A stretch of DNA of 64,000 nt from Filosporella fistucella (Eukaryota > Ascomycota > Leotiomycetes > Helotiales). The position numbers were made by a program, and so were the translations under genes. The notes under the pieces were generated by a model. The model did no database searches. It worked only from the letters and a program-made list of their open reading frames with translations, and was not told where the DNA came from. Numbering within the stretch: position 1 is the first letter of the stretch; every line of letters starts with the position of its first letter. Positions 24,032-35,299 of this stretch are shown here, piece by piece. The stretch is taken from NCBI GenBank assembly GCA_030077755.1, contig JAQJZZ010000008.1, forward strand, positions 4,092,001-4,156,000, given 5' to 3'.

Positions 24032-25135
24032 GTGGTAGAGGTGGGGTGGAAGTGGAGAGGAGATGTGAGGAGGTGAGAAGAGGTGGGAAGATGAGAAGCT
24101 AATATTGGATTCTTGGCAAGGGAATTGAGAGTGCTATGTTAGCCTTACGAGTGTGGAGCCTGCACTTAAAATCTGCTAAGAAGTAATATGAAGATTAAAG
24201 CCCCTTTTTACAACTAAGTGTTTCTTTCCTGCCATTATGTAATCTTGCTATTATACCTCAAGTACCACCCATCTGCTTATCATTCAAAAGATCCACGAAC
24301 AAAACAAAGGGAATTCATTCTCCCTATTCCAAAAATAAGGTTTAAGTGAAGTTAACAGTATAAGAGATTAATAGATTGCAGAGTGATTAATGAATCTGAG
24401 TACGACTTACAAGTTATACGTAAAGGTAATAGAATCACATACCTTGGATAGTCAGTGCTCATCAGTGCTTATCAGTGCTCATCGCTAATCAACTGAAATT
24501 TACAATCAACCACGGAGAATGGAATTTCTCTTTTCCAGATGCTAATCTTTAGATATGATAGAAAGTTTACATCAAAGAATACCGATCGCCTGCTTGAGTT
24601 GAGTAATCTAGACGATGGAGGAGCCTCTAAATCCACATTTTGGAACAAGAACTAATATCTAGGTAAGCAACGTCTGAATGAAAGAGTAGTCTACTATGGC
24701 TTTATTCTAGACCTTCGAGAGTTTCTGTCCTTTTGCCAGTCAAGTATTTGATAAAGGTTATTTTTTTTGGTAATCCTAGGAGGTCCTACACAGGGTCTTC
24801 AAAAGGATATGTAATTTCTCAAAGTTGCTGTTTAGGTATACTTACCTATAGTATCTTGCCGGCCTCCACGGCAGTGGCCCCCGGAGGGCCAGCGGAGCGT
24901 CTTTAGTTTGCTGGGGGACATTGTTGCGAGTAATAGAGGACTTTTGTTTGATTGTTTGGAGGCAGGTTTAGGGTGACTTGTAGTCATGATGTGCAACGCA
25001 GGTAAGTGTACTTTGCACTTCTATCCAATACTTGATTATATTTATCAAGCACCTTTTTCTAGTTTAAGAACTCCAAAAATGAATTTACACATCGCTGCAT
25101 AATGCGCTCATAGTTTTGAACCCCCCTTCACGTGT
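24032..25135. other. AT-rich convergent intergenic region with a GC-rich hairpin
   Basis: It lies between the tyrosinase pseudogene and the acyltransferase. Most of it is AT-rich with no ORF of interest. A GC-rich island at about 24858-24900 contains a 6-bp-arm hairpin (TGGCCC / GGGCCA, 24875-24891). Confidence 0.5.
24451..24484. repeat. Short 10-bp tandem repeat (about 3 copies)
   Basis: The unit RTCAGTGCTY occurs three times in a row (GTCAGTGCTC, ATCAGTGCTT, ATCAGTGCTC) and then breaks off at ATCGCT. It lies in AT-rich gene-free sequence. Confidence 0.7.
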
Positions 25136-26822
25136 TCACTTTGCAGTAATCAAATCCTCAATCCACCTCGCAAATTTCACGCTCCCCTCATCCACAAACC
25201 TCCATTGTATATCGCTAACCCACACCAGTATGGGCGTCACAACAAAATACCCTCCTATCATCCATCCCCACGATGGATCCCAGCCAGCTGCCGCCCATCT
25301 ACCCATTATGCTATCGATCAGCGGCCGTCCAATACTCAATATGATTGGTACATGGAATACATATAAGCTGAAACTTATATCGCCTAGATATTGTACAGGT
25401 TTAGAGGCAAACGGTCGTTGGAGGGGAGGAAAGTTTTCGAGACATAGGAGAAGAAGGATTGAGGATGTGCTGCACCAGAATGCGGCTCGGAGGTGGTCGC
25501 TTGCTTGGAAGGGGAGGGGGGCCCAGGAAGCTAGGGTTTGGAAACCGGGTGCTGAGAGGGATCCCATTACGGGGATGGAGGCAGTGTAGAGGGAAGTGAT
25601 GAAGAGGAGGATCCAGGATGTATCTATAATATGTAAGTATTTCTAGTTGCAGGGTATAGGTATACTTACTAATAATTCGTCGAGCATATCGAGGGCCTTC
25701 TTTGCCCTGGAATAGGCTTTCAAAGGAGTACTCTGAGGCTTCTCGTATATGCCGCAGTTCTGCCAGGACGATGCCCGTGATGAATAAGAACATTTCCCAT
25801 GCTGCCTTTGACATGCAGTAATAGGCTAGGCAGGCCAGTAATGTCATTCTTATCCAGGGCGTTACTCTTGAAAGTGCTAGGACACAGAGGAATACTAGTA
25901 TAGAGCCTTGGAACTCTACAGGGAGAGTATCTGCCAGAAATGAGCCGGTATTTCAGAAATTTACGGAATCCCTAGGAGGGGCAGCGGGGAAGTTGCACTT
26001 ACATAAAGGCGCATCACTTGGAGGCCGGAAACCTGTGTTCATGAAATTCACCAACCCTTCCCAGTACCACCATGCGTCCTTCAGGTTCTCTCCTAACGTT
26101 GGCTTTCTAGACCCGAAGAAGAATCTCCCTCTATACGTATCTGCGTAGATACACAGAGCTGCAAACAGCAAGGGTGTGACACAAGGTAAGAACAACCTCG
26201 CCCCCCTCCGAAGAACGCTAGAACTCAAATTTTGTAATAACCTCTCGAAATTCTGGGATCGCACATGTCGCAGAGGACCATATGATAATACGAAACCAGA
26301 AAGGATGAAGAAGGTTGTGACGGGAAAGAATCCCGAATGGGTGAGGGAGATGAAAGGTAGTTGAATGAGCCATCTATCGTGAGGTGGAGGTCGAGTGTGC
26401 CAACCCCAATTCGTCTCGGTTGAATAGAATTCGGTCATGAAATGTTGCCAGAAGACTGAGTATGCTGCCACACCACGGACGCCATTAAGATAGGCTGTTG
26501 GAGAAAGCTTCTTAGGTTCGTGAGGTTGCCAGATATTAATGATGAAAGAAGGAAGAAGGAATTGCAGCTGGATGAGTACGCTGACAAGGGAAGCACTAAT
26601 TGAGCGGAGAGAAGTAATCAGAGGTGAGCGCGCTGTACGAGGTGCTACAGAGAGGCATGGCTCGGATTGTTCAGTCTCCTTGTCATCGAGAAAGAGAGAA
26701 TCAGCATTTGACTCTTCCTCATCGCAGAACTCTGAGGAATTTTTCGGTTCATCGCTGTAGCTGCTTGCTTCAGCTTGACAGGATTCAACAGACTCGAGAA
26801 GAGGTGCTGATGTGCTGTTCAT
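25136..26822 (-). CDS. Acyltransferase-3 family integral membrane protein
   Basis: Exons 26822-26003, 25930-25670 and 25623-25136 give 522 residues. The first about 85 residues are acidic and Ser-rich and should be cytosolic. The acyltransferase-3 core starts at about residue 115 (YLNGVRGVAAYSVFWQHF), with the conserved Arg and the presumed catalytic His. Many membrane segments follow, including FFPVTTFFILSGFVLSYG, FLPCVTPLLFAALCIYA and ILVFLCVLALSRV. The motif LYTLPVEFQGS spans the first intron and is typical of fungal members (usually W-x-L-x-x-E-x-x-G-S). The final exon has YLGDISFSLYVFHVPII, also family-typical. These proteins move acyl groups onto carbohydrates, lipids or secondary metabolites; the substrate here is unknown. 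It sits next to a broken tyrosinase but I see no other cluster genes. Confidence 0.88.
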
Positions 26823-28780
26823 AGCTCTTGTGTGTACCGATTGCAATTGAGAATTATAGTGAAAGTAAAGTACTAAAGCAGGAATGAAATTGTGTCAAAA
26901 AAAGATACGGGAGAGCTAAGGAAAGGGGAGTTGTGTTGAAATGTTAGACTGCTGATCAGATCCGTTGGAGGTAGGTAGGAATGGATTGGTCATATTGTGG
27001 CGCTTCTCATTTGCTTTTCGAAGCATGAATGCTACTTGCATCCAGATACTACATTCTCTTTATGGTAACGGTGTCAGCCGTTGATTTGTAAATGGTAGTG
27101 TGCCTCTTGAATAGGGGCAAGCTTGATTCTCTTTGCTTTATATACGGAGTAAACCTTCGTTGGGCCGTGGCGTGGCGCGGAGCCCTCGATCCCGCAAGCT
27201 TATGTCTTGGGGTATTCAAGTCCTATCGTATCCGGTCATCGAAAACCTCACCAGCTATGGATAGTCCAAAATGCAGATTTTGACTTCGTCAAATGGGTGT
27301 ATTGTAAATCCGCTGACTTTTGTCGGAGAGATCGTCGGATATCGAAATGCTTGCCAAGTGATTAGTTCCCACCACGGAACTTCTTGACTGCCACGCCGAC
27401 TAGATTGGATTATAAGACCCTCCAATGCCCCACGATGATCAAATTGACTTTTGAGATAATTTCTCATTCACAATGTCTTAGATTCTTCCGTACAGTACGG
27501 ACCCTGCTACCTACACAATCCCTTCTCTGTTGCACATCGAAAAAATCTAAAACCAGTTTCAAAGCTCCGAAAGCCTGGAAATATTTAGACTCTGGTCCCA
27601 CTTCCAAGGTTCAGCCGCTTTCAATAGTTATGCGGGCAAGGCTCCGACTTCCCGCATCTTGATCCATCAGCTGGTGTTACCATGAGGGATGACATGTTTG
27701 ATGAATTCAAGTGGAATATTGGAGGAAGTTGTACACTGCCTTGGATGAGGTGCAGCGTTTGTGACCTACTCGATAAGTTGGTGCTAGAGAATGCTTGTGT
27801 GCGCGGGTGGGATGACAGCCATGAACCTTGGATGATTATCAAAGACATGTGCCTGGGAACAATTGCAGATCTGGCATGGGTCTACGGAAAGTTTCGTTGT
27901 GGCCAGGTTGATGGAGAATTTGCGGTGTTACCTGCGAGTTGGGTCCGTTCTGTTCTTTGATGCTTTCAATATTATTGTGCCTCATTCGTAATGCTGTCGA
28001 AATGTTCGGATTCACATATTCTCTTGACAGACTCAGCTGTCTGCTTTAAGAATATTCGAATTTGGAAGCTACAAGTCGCAAATTTGTTGAGATAAATCAT
28101 AATGCAGAGCCAGAAATTCGGAAAGTCTTCGAGTTTGGCTCGCTCTTCTTGCTTCACTTGCAAAATCCGGAGGATAATGTTGGCTATAGAAGTGCTATGC
28201 AAGGACTGTTGGCACCGAAGCCTCCGAGCCTTCATTGGATTGAATTAGAAACCCAAGGTTTTGGTGCTTTTCCATTTCTGTTTCGCAGTTAGTTTTAATG
28301 CTCTCCATGAACAGCTCTAAATTTATCTTTGGCCCAAGAGTTCCAGCTGATCTGCTGCTGAGTTTGAGTCAAGTGGGATGCTTTGCAACTCTCCAGCGAA
28401 AAATATATCATCAGAGCTTCCACAGCCGCGCAGTCTCTAAGCACTGTTGCTTAGGAGATATTTCTCAAAAATGCCTTATGCTTGCTACTCAAACTGTCCA
28501 GAGAGCGGCAATCACGGTCATTTCAGTCTACATAATCTGTTTTCAAACTTGGCCCTAATCTATGGGGATTGTTGTTTGATCATCGTTACTAAGAGAGGGA
28601 TATCTGAGAATGAAAAGCAGTGGATGCTGTTTTGGGTGTGGGCTTCGTTGCTGAGTTCTCAGCTGCCCTGAAAGTCTTGACATTGCCTTGATTTTTGCGA
28701 CATTTTGTTGAAACATGACTGTTGTTTGTTGCCTGGAACTCGAAACACGGAGAGAGCTTTGCATTCCAATTGGTAGGCGT
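26823..28780. other. Intergenic, no convincing gene
   Basis: Acyltransferase promoter followed by sequence with only short ORFs on both strands. The best is 92 codons at 27682-27960 (MRDDMFDEFKWNIGG...), which I cannot assign. Confidence 0.4.
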
Positions 28781-28789
28781 AAAAGTCAA

Positions 28790-29061
28790 GGGCCCGTTTA
28801 GTTCAGGCTCTCACTTTAAAGTGCGCCACCAAAATAGCAATGTGACAACTTTTCAAAGTTGCGAGGTCTCGCAATCACTTTTGAAAGTTGCTGGCCCGAT
28901 TGGTTCAAGCCTCGCATTTTGCAAATTTTGCAAAAGGTACATCAAAAGCTCGCACTTTAAAGTAATACACTAAAAATAAAGATGCAATAAATTCATGCAA
29001 TGGCCTTTGTCACCCACCCAAAAAAGGTACATCCGCACAAAACTACGAGCCAAACGGGCCC
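28790..29061. mobile_element. MITE-like non-autonomous element with terminal inverted repeats
   Basis: The left end GGGCCCGTTTAGTTC (28790-28804) is matched in inverse orientation by GAGCCAAACGGGCCC (29047-29061), 13 of 15 positions. A second left-end-like copy, GGCCCGATTGGTTC, is at 28893-28906. The 272-bp interior has no ORF but is full of short palindromes: CACTTTAAAGTG (28812-28823), CAACTTT-TC-AAAGTTG (28846-28861) and GCGAG-GT-CTCGC (28861-28872). AAAAGGTACATC occurs twice. The GGGCCCGTTTGG-type end resembles hAT-superfamily termini. I could not find a clean target-site duplication, so the exact ends are uncertain. Confidence 0.55.
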
Positions 29062-29170
29062 CAAAGAAGATTGGGTGGGTTCACAACCCGACTACTTCCC
29101 AAAGTCTGGGGGCTATATCGGCAATAAAAGAACAATTGCAAAAAGGAGTCAAAAGAATAAACAAAATAGC

Positions 29171-29312
29171 AAAAAGTTCGGGCCGCCCGATTTAACACTG
29201 GCAGTATTAAGGCACTGTTTAGGAACCCCAAATGTATTACCATTTGATTGCATCGCATACCCTTATGAACCTCGACGCTTATAGCCATTAGACCATTGCG
29301 CTACGATTATTA
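29171..29312 (-). ncRNA. Possible pol III unit / tRNA-Arg-like SINE head
   Basis: On the minus strand, GTAGCGCAATGGTCTAATGG (29304-29285) looks like the 5' third of a fungal tRNA-Arg and contains an A-box (TAGCGCAATGG). A partial B-box (GGTTCATAAGG, 29271-29261) follows at tRNA-like spacing, and a T5 run (minus strand, 29175-29171) could end transcription. The D-stem TAGC/GCTA can form, but no anticodon stem or acceptor stem closes, so this is not a complete tRNA. Confidence 0.3.
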
Positions 29313-30051
29313 GTTGGTGGGCAGATGTTGTGTTGCAACTTATCACAGTATATGAAGGATTGATGGTAGGGTTTGTTACCCTATCAATCTAGTGTGGTGA
29401 GAGCGGTAACAGCCTTACTTTGCAAATCTGGCGTCCTTGGGAATCGACAACATGTTTTTTAATGAATTCTGCTTGCCGAACCAAACGATAGCCTCATGCC
29501 AATGCTTTAAGTCCTCTCTCTTGCTTAATTATGCCCATGATCTTTTGTGCAGTCAACAAGCTTCATCAGATGCAAGATTTGTTAAGCAAGACGATGCCAT
29601 TTATCGCACGTAATGTCTAACATTGCCAGAACTTTCACGCCTTCAAAAACTTTCATGGTCAAGCTCGAAGCCTGTTGCCCAATTCGGACGATGTCCGTTG
29701 CTACGGAATTCCGATGCTTACCACATACAGATCGGCAGTCCCCCTTTAGTAAGCGACGACTTTCTGGCTGTGGCGAATTTTGTGGAAGCGAAAGAGATGC
29801 ATCATCATGAAATGCTTCAAGCCATACTCAAATATTATGGATAAATGTTCTTCGGTATTCCGAAGCGGCCCAATTTCAGCATTAAACAAAGTTCTTCTTG
29901 TTTGTCATCCTAAACGAGAGACGAGAAGTATAAAACAGTTGCCGTTACCTCCCCTCAGTTACAACTCAAATCAGTTGCATCCACCTAGATATTGTCTTAT
30001 CAATCTCTTCAATAAAAATTACTCGATCGCTTTGTAAATACGCCCTCAAGC
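29313..30051. other. Intergenic, promoter of the NmrA-like gene
   Basis: No gene recognised. A pyrimidine-rich likely leader (CTTATCAATCTCTTCAATAA) precedes the start codon at 30052. Confidence 0.4.
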
Positions 30052-31038
30052 ATGTCCAAGATCCTCGCCGTCTTCGGTGCTACTGGTGTTCAAGGAAGTT
30101 CCGTCGTCAATAACGTCCTCAGTGATGTCGAGCTATCCCAGATATATAAAATCCGCGCCATCACTCGTGATGTTGATTCAGAGAAAGCAAAATTGTTGAA
30201 GGAGAAAGTGGAGGTGGTCCAAGGCGATGTTCTTGACAATGCCTCTCTAAAGGCGGCCTTGGCGGGAGTGAATACGGTCTTCCTTATCACCACCCCTGAT
30301 TTCAGTCCTGATGCATTCGAGATTGAGTACAACAACATCAAAAGAGTTGCCGATATTGCTGTAGAGTAAGAGCCCTGAAATTCGGTACATTTTCTATGCT
30401 AATTCCATTCTAGACAAGGTGTGGAGTACATCATATTCAGCACTTTGCCTGGAGTCAAACAAATCTCACAAGGCAAATACACAGCCGTCACTCCATTCGA
30501 CGCCAAAGCTGAGGGCGAGAAGTACATCAAAAGTCTACCGATCAAGAGTGGATTTGTTTCTCTAGGATCATTCATGGAAAACTTCCAATCTCAGCCATTC
30601 CTAGCCCCAAGAGAGGCCGCTGATGGCACATGGGTCTTAACTCGCTCCACTTCATCCAAAGCCAGGCTTCCTCTCATCTCCGCTGTAGATGACGTCGGTA
30701 AATTCGTTGGTGCTATCCTCGCAGAGCCCGACAAGTTCGAAGGCAAAACATTCTGTTGCGCTGTTGCTTGGTACTCCATAGAAGATCAAATCGCCGCTTG
30801 GTCGAAATTTACAGGGAAGAAGGTTGTGTTTAAGCAAGTCTCAGAAAGAGAGTTCAGGGGGAGCTTGCCGCTCCCGGGTACTTTGCCTGAGATTTTCATT
30901 GAGGCATTCAAGTATGGGGACGAGTTTGGATATTTTGGACCGGGAGGGGAGGAGGCTGTTGAATGGGCTGTGAAAAATGCGAGAGGAAAGTTAACTACAT
31001 TGGAGGAGTACCTTGAGATCCATCCTTTGCAGCTTTGA
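30052..31038 (+). CDS. NmrA-like NAD(P)-binding Rossmann protein
   Basis: Exons 30052-30365 and 30414-31038 give 312 residues. The N-terminus has the dinucleotide motif GATGVQG (9-15) right after a first beta strand (KILAVF), then RAITRD, a position that often selects NADP. VVQGDVLD and VNTVFLIT follow as expected for an atypical short-chain dehydrogenase. The active-site Tyr/Lys pair of classical SDRs is not clearly placed, as in NmrA/HSCARG proteins, which may sense the NADP/NADPH ratio rather than catalyse. Other members are isoflavone-reductase-like enzymes. It should be cytosolic, since there is no targeting signal. The role in this organism cannot be read from context. Confidence 0.85.
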
Positions 31039-31391
31039 GACTTCTTTGAGCTGGGACATTTGATAAACAGTATGTCGTTTCCGTCGCCGACGTTACTTGG
31101 TGGGTGGAAGATATGGAGTTGGTGCAAAGGCCGGATTGAGATGTCTCTTTAAGCTAGAGTTTCTTGAGCAGAATCCTCTAACCACGTTCTGCTTAAAAAT
31201 AGTTCAATTGCCATAGTCTCTTGTGTAACATTTCTATAAACGTCCAGTTCATCCCCACCTGGCAATGACTGCTCAGAGCTTGTGAAAACTGTACAAAAAT
31301 AGTAGAAACGCCGGAATCAACAGATTTTCGATAGCTGAGATGAGGACACGAACATTTAATCATTTCAACATCGCATCTGCAGGAGCATTAT
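31039..31391. other. Convergent intergenic region
   Basis: 3' ends of the NmrA-like gene and the Derlin gene. Nothing else seen. Confidence 0.5.
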
Positions 31392-32694
31392 CTAATATAC
31401 CTTACCCGAAGAAACAGTTCGGAAACCAAAAGCGGCCTTGAGAGTGTCAACCCATCCTTCAGGATCTCTATACCTCAGAAATGAGACTCCAAGAAGACAG
31501 CAGATAACCACAAAAACAACCATTACAATCACAGCAAGCGCAGCACCTTTTGGTCGTTGATTAGTTGAGGTCGATCCTCCTTCCCCACCTAGTCTCTGCC
31601 CTTTCCCAAATCTCCCCCAAGACAAACCCCACGCTGGCTCAGAGCCCCGTTGAGCTAAATGAACCCCAGTTCCATACGTCCTCTCCACCACCAATCTAGA
31701 TCCAAACCACTTCTGCACAAAAGCCGGCGTTTCCAAGAGATTTCGATTGGGGCCCCAAGATGAATGAATACCTGAAAGGACGTCGTATAGATGAGCACCT
31801 GCCAGGCCACTGGCTTCGATTAAAGCTCCCTCTGGTCCGGCGAGGATGAACGTGACGAGGAGGAAGACGTAAGGGAGGTATTGGGCGGGCATTTTGACTA
31901 TAAAAAAGACTATTGGAATGTCCCAGTCTTGCTTTGTGGAGGTGGTGATGAATGCGAGGGCAAGAGCGGATGCGAATGCATGCCCAGGGGTCACGAGGGT
32001 GTTGAGTAGCTATATTTGTCAGGTAATTCTTCAATAACGCAGCCCAGAATGATTCCACGAGGATAAAGCGAATTGTCAACGAAAATGTAAAAGGATTTGT
32101 TGATATGTTGAAGTGGATTTCAGAGAGCTAATTGACAGGGCCCATGATTTGGCAACATCCTCAAGATGTAAGATTACTAAAGCTGCTTCTGGGCGTGTTT
32201 CTGCAGGTCGGAATCGCATGGTAATATGGTCAAACAGAAAAGTTCAAAATAATAACGTACCAAAATGACAGTACAGATAAAAACTCCGTATACGAAGAAG
32301 TCTGCTCTTTGGGCAAATCTGGGAGACTCAAACTCGAGCTTTACGCCATAAGTAAACACTAACTATTCAGCTTCAATCCCATGATATCGGCACAGAGCTT
32401 CACCTACAGAAGTAGGTATCAAAAATAATTCCTAAGCTTGGGCCCGTGATCAGGAACCCGGTGAAAACACGCCATATTTGTGGTGGTAGCTGGAAGATAG
32501 ATGAGAGATCAAATTTGAGATCATGATATGTGAAATAAGTAAGGATCCCGCTGTAAGTTACGACAGAGACGATGAAAGTTGTGAGTCCGAGGGCTCTTGG
32601 AAATGTTAGCGCAATCCGAAAAATAGGGGAAGGGGACTAGGTATGCTGACCTTGAAATTGGAGGGGATGATTTGAAAAAATCGATTGGGGACAT
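31392..32694 (-). CDS. DER1: Derlin (Der1-like ER membrane protein)
   Basis: Exons 32694-32651, 32595-32408, 32358-32261 and 32009-31392 give 315 residues, all joins in frame. The N-terminus MSPIDFFKSSPPISRALG matches the Derlin start (PPxTR). The WR motif lies in PQIWRVFTGFLITGP, followed by FDTYFLFTYGVKLE, a family-typical stretch. FFIVKMPAQYLPYVFLL and GAHLYDVLSG with TPAFVQKWF complete the Derlin core. A Gly/Ser-rich linker and an extra hydrophobic segment (AVIVMVVFVVICCLLGV) follow and may be a further helix. Derlins are inactive rhomboid relatives that help extract misfolded proteins from the ER for degradation. The last intron is 251 bp, about five times longer than the others, and the first donor is GTCAGC. 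Confidence 0.9.
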
Positions 32695-34482
32695 TTTGGA
32701 GATCCTCTGCTATTGCCAGATGGGATATACGGTTTTGATTGATGTTAAACAGTCCTGTAAATCATTCCGTGGATTCATTGCTTCATATCTAAATATATTT
32801 AGGGGCTGAAGCTGTTGGTTGGTAATTGTCACTGTTTTACTTAGCATGCGCTGCGCCGCATCAGCCTTTGCAGGCTGCAAAGCCCCCCACATTTTTGGTG
32901 CACCTAACCGAACTTTGTACTTCTACAAGACAAGTACTCCGTACCTTACATATAGTCTGTTTGTGTGACATCCATTTCTATGCGATTTGCAACAAAACTA
33001 TAATAGATAGAGCCGCAAGGTTGTCAATACCATAGCTGCCGTAGAAAGAAGTGGGAAATCTATAGGTGGTGTCCAAAGACTTGCTCCCAAAGAGACTGCT
33101 TCTCTCTCCAAGACGGTACACTAAATTTTCATTGTAATATCTAGTGAATGCCCAGCTGGCTTGACAACAGGATCTCGGCGCCAGCTTGATATTCTACTCT
33201 CACAAATATACATGGGAAACATCTTTTCATCTTGCCAAAGTAAAGACTTGGGCGTGAAGTAGCCCTCTCAGCATGCTAGTGTTGTTCCTATGTGCTAAGT
33301 ATGGAGTAAATCCACAGCTGCTGATGATGTAGGAACCGAGTAGCCGCCAAAGATAAAGGCATACTCCATATATGTCGAAGAGATGTTTTGAAAGATAAAG
33401 GAACAAGCGGCAATTAAGCTTCCCTTACTCACACCGCGATTCCAAATACGTAACCTCTCCCCCATTCTCAAAACATCCACATCATCAATATTGTAATTCA
33501 ATATCAGAACCTAATATCGAGCCCAAGTCGAATTATTCCCTCAATACAGACCATGAACGTCCACTTGCCACTTCACCATGCATTTATTTCATACCTCCAA
33601 ACAAGTTATACACCATGTTTCAGCATAGAGGTGGCGAACTTATCACGTCGTTGATCAGTCTGTAAAAGGTTCATCCATGCTTGAGATACGAGACTGAATC
33701 ATGAAGTGGGGCAAGGGTCTTTGGAAGGCATAAGGAAGAACTTAAGTTGGTGGGGTAATAATTGACAGCGCGAACAGTTTAATGGTACGAGAAGTATGGA
33801 ATGGTCTGTGACATGGCACGAGAGGGGCAACAGGGGTGTTGGATTCTGAGAGTTGAGTATTCCGATTGTAACAACGTAAGTTTTACCTGCTGGTGAGGGG
33901 TACAATCGAATATGACAAAATTTGTACTGAAGCGCTGCCGTTCATGGAAGGAAAATGCTTTATGAGAAGACAAATGGTTGCTATTACAGGTTCAATAATA
34001 TGATATGGAGGGACATTTCAACAATACCGATAACGATAATTTCGGTCTCTAAAAAGTTTGATTGTAGTTTTGAGATGAGGACAAAGACCCCTGATTTTGA
34101 TTGTATGGTTATAGTGTAAATATGTAATCTTTGCACTTTGCAGGTGACCAAACAATCAACGCCATCACGGCGGACCATTCCACAAGTTCCAACCCAAACG
34201 CCTCGCCAATCCCAAACCCTTCGCTGCCCAAGAAAAGAGACTCTAGGAAATCTTTGTATTTGTCGGTAGATAGGTACAGTAATGGTCGGTATCCGAAATG
34301 CCGCCGGAAGGTGCGGAACTGGTGAGAGAATGGCAGAACCGCCTGTGTGGAGAATTGATGAGAGACCGAATAAGTGAGGACAAAAGGCTAATGAGTTCTT
34401 TGTCTCTGAGGTCGGCTCTGCTGTATAATATAGGAGTCGATGCGCCACAAATTGTTATGTTGGCTTCGTCCTTCGCAGCTGA
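32695..34482. other. Intergenic, no convincing gene
   Basis: About 1.8 kb holding the Derlin promoter and the 3' side of the UPF0357 gene. Short ORFs on both strands show no family signature. Confidence 0.4.
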
Positions 34483-34913
34483 TCACGAAAAGCTCACGAA
34501 TTTGGGGTCTCGAGGTAATCCGTCGGGTCCGATATTGTTTTTTGCGAATCGTCCTTCAGTATATATTCTCCTCGCCTCGTCAAAGTTCACTCTCCTGCTC
34601 TTCATGATCTTCTGGATTTCCCTCTTGCTAGAATCATCCAGACCCCTTCTTGAGTCTCCCGCCGCAACGTTCCCTGATAAATCAAAGGCCGATGACGAGA
34701 ACCCATTTTCGATATCTGCTGAGAAGGAGGAGGGAAGTCGAGCGTAAATGAATGAGGTTCCTGGTAGATAAGGCATGTGGGGCAACCAAAGAGATCTTGT
34801 AAGGTAGAGTACTGTTCACGATGTTAGACACATATACCGAGTCAATAATAGATAGACGTACTTGTAGAAAGAACGAGGAGGCCGAAGACAGTGGAGTAGA
34901 GGAGGTAGCCCAT
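34483..34913 (-). CDS. UPF0357 / DUF2015 family small membrane-anchored protein
   Basis: Exons 34913-34862 and 34811-34483 give 126 residues. An N-terminal hydrophobic anchor (MGYLLYSTVFGLLVLST) is followed by LWLPHMPYLPG, then a conserved soluble part: FSADIENGFSSSAFDLS, GDSRRGLDDSSKREIQKIM, FDEARRIYTE and NNIGPDGLPRDPKFVSFS at the C-terminus. This is the fungal family that includes yeast YCL012C; its function is not known. The C-terminal part has a short helical layout. It is divergent from the eL28 gene across 386 bp, so the two could share a promoter region. Confidence 0.85.
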
Positions 34914-35299
34914 CTTCTCAAGTATTCTTTATGATCGGGAAGGCCGGGGTTTTAACTTCGAGCTCTGGATGCTCCTGAGTTGATGAGTTGGCGCATGAAA
35001 CTGGAGTGACGATGGAAGAAAGGATATCAGTCCATATTTTAAGGTGAGTTATCATGCGCAGCATCCCTAAAGCGGACGGCTCATTCATGCGGAGGAGGCT
35101 GAGTTCAGAAATCGCTGACGAGGCTATCACGTGTGAGACATAGGCTAAGTCAAACACGGGTTAGTCACAGACTCACAGATCCAAGCGATCAACTGTCATT
35201 TGATTGGTTGGAGTCGCGGCACAAAGATTTTGACAATTACCATCGATTCGAGATTGTTGAGAGTTCACGACGAATTGTCCAGATACAACAACAGCCAAA
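34914..35299. promoter_or_regulatory. Divergent promoter region, UPF0357 gene / eL28 gene
   Basis: 386 bp between two start codons pointing apart. It must hold both promoters unless they lie in introns. I cannot assign individual factor sites with confidence. Confidence 0.5.

Noticed and set aside
27682..27960. 92-codon ORF MRDDMFDEFKWNIGG...
   Set aside because: It starts with ATG and looks somewhat protein-like, but I find no partner exon or known family.
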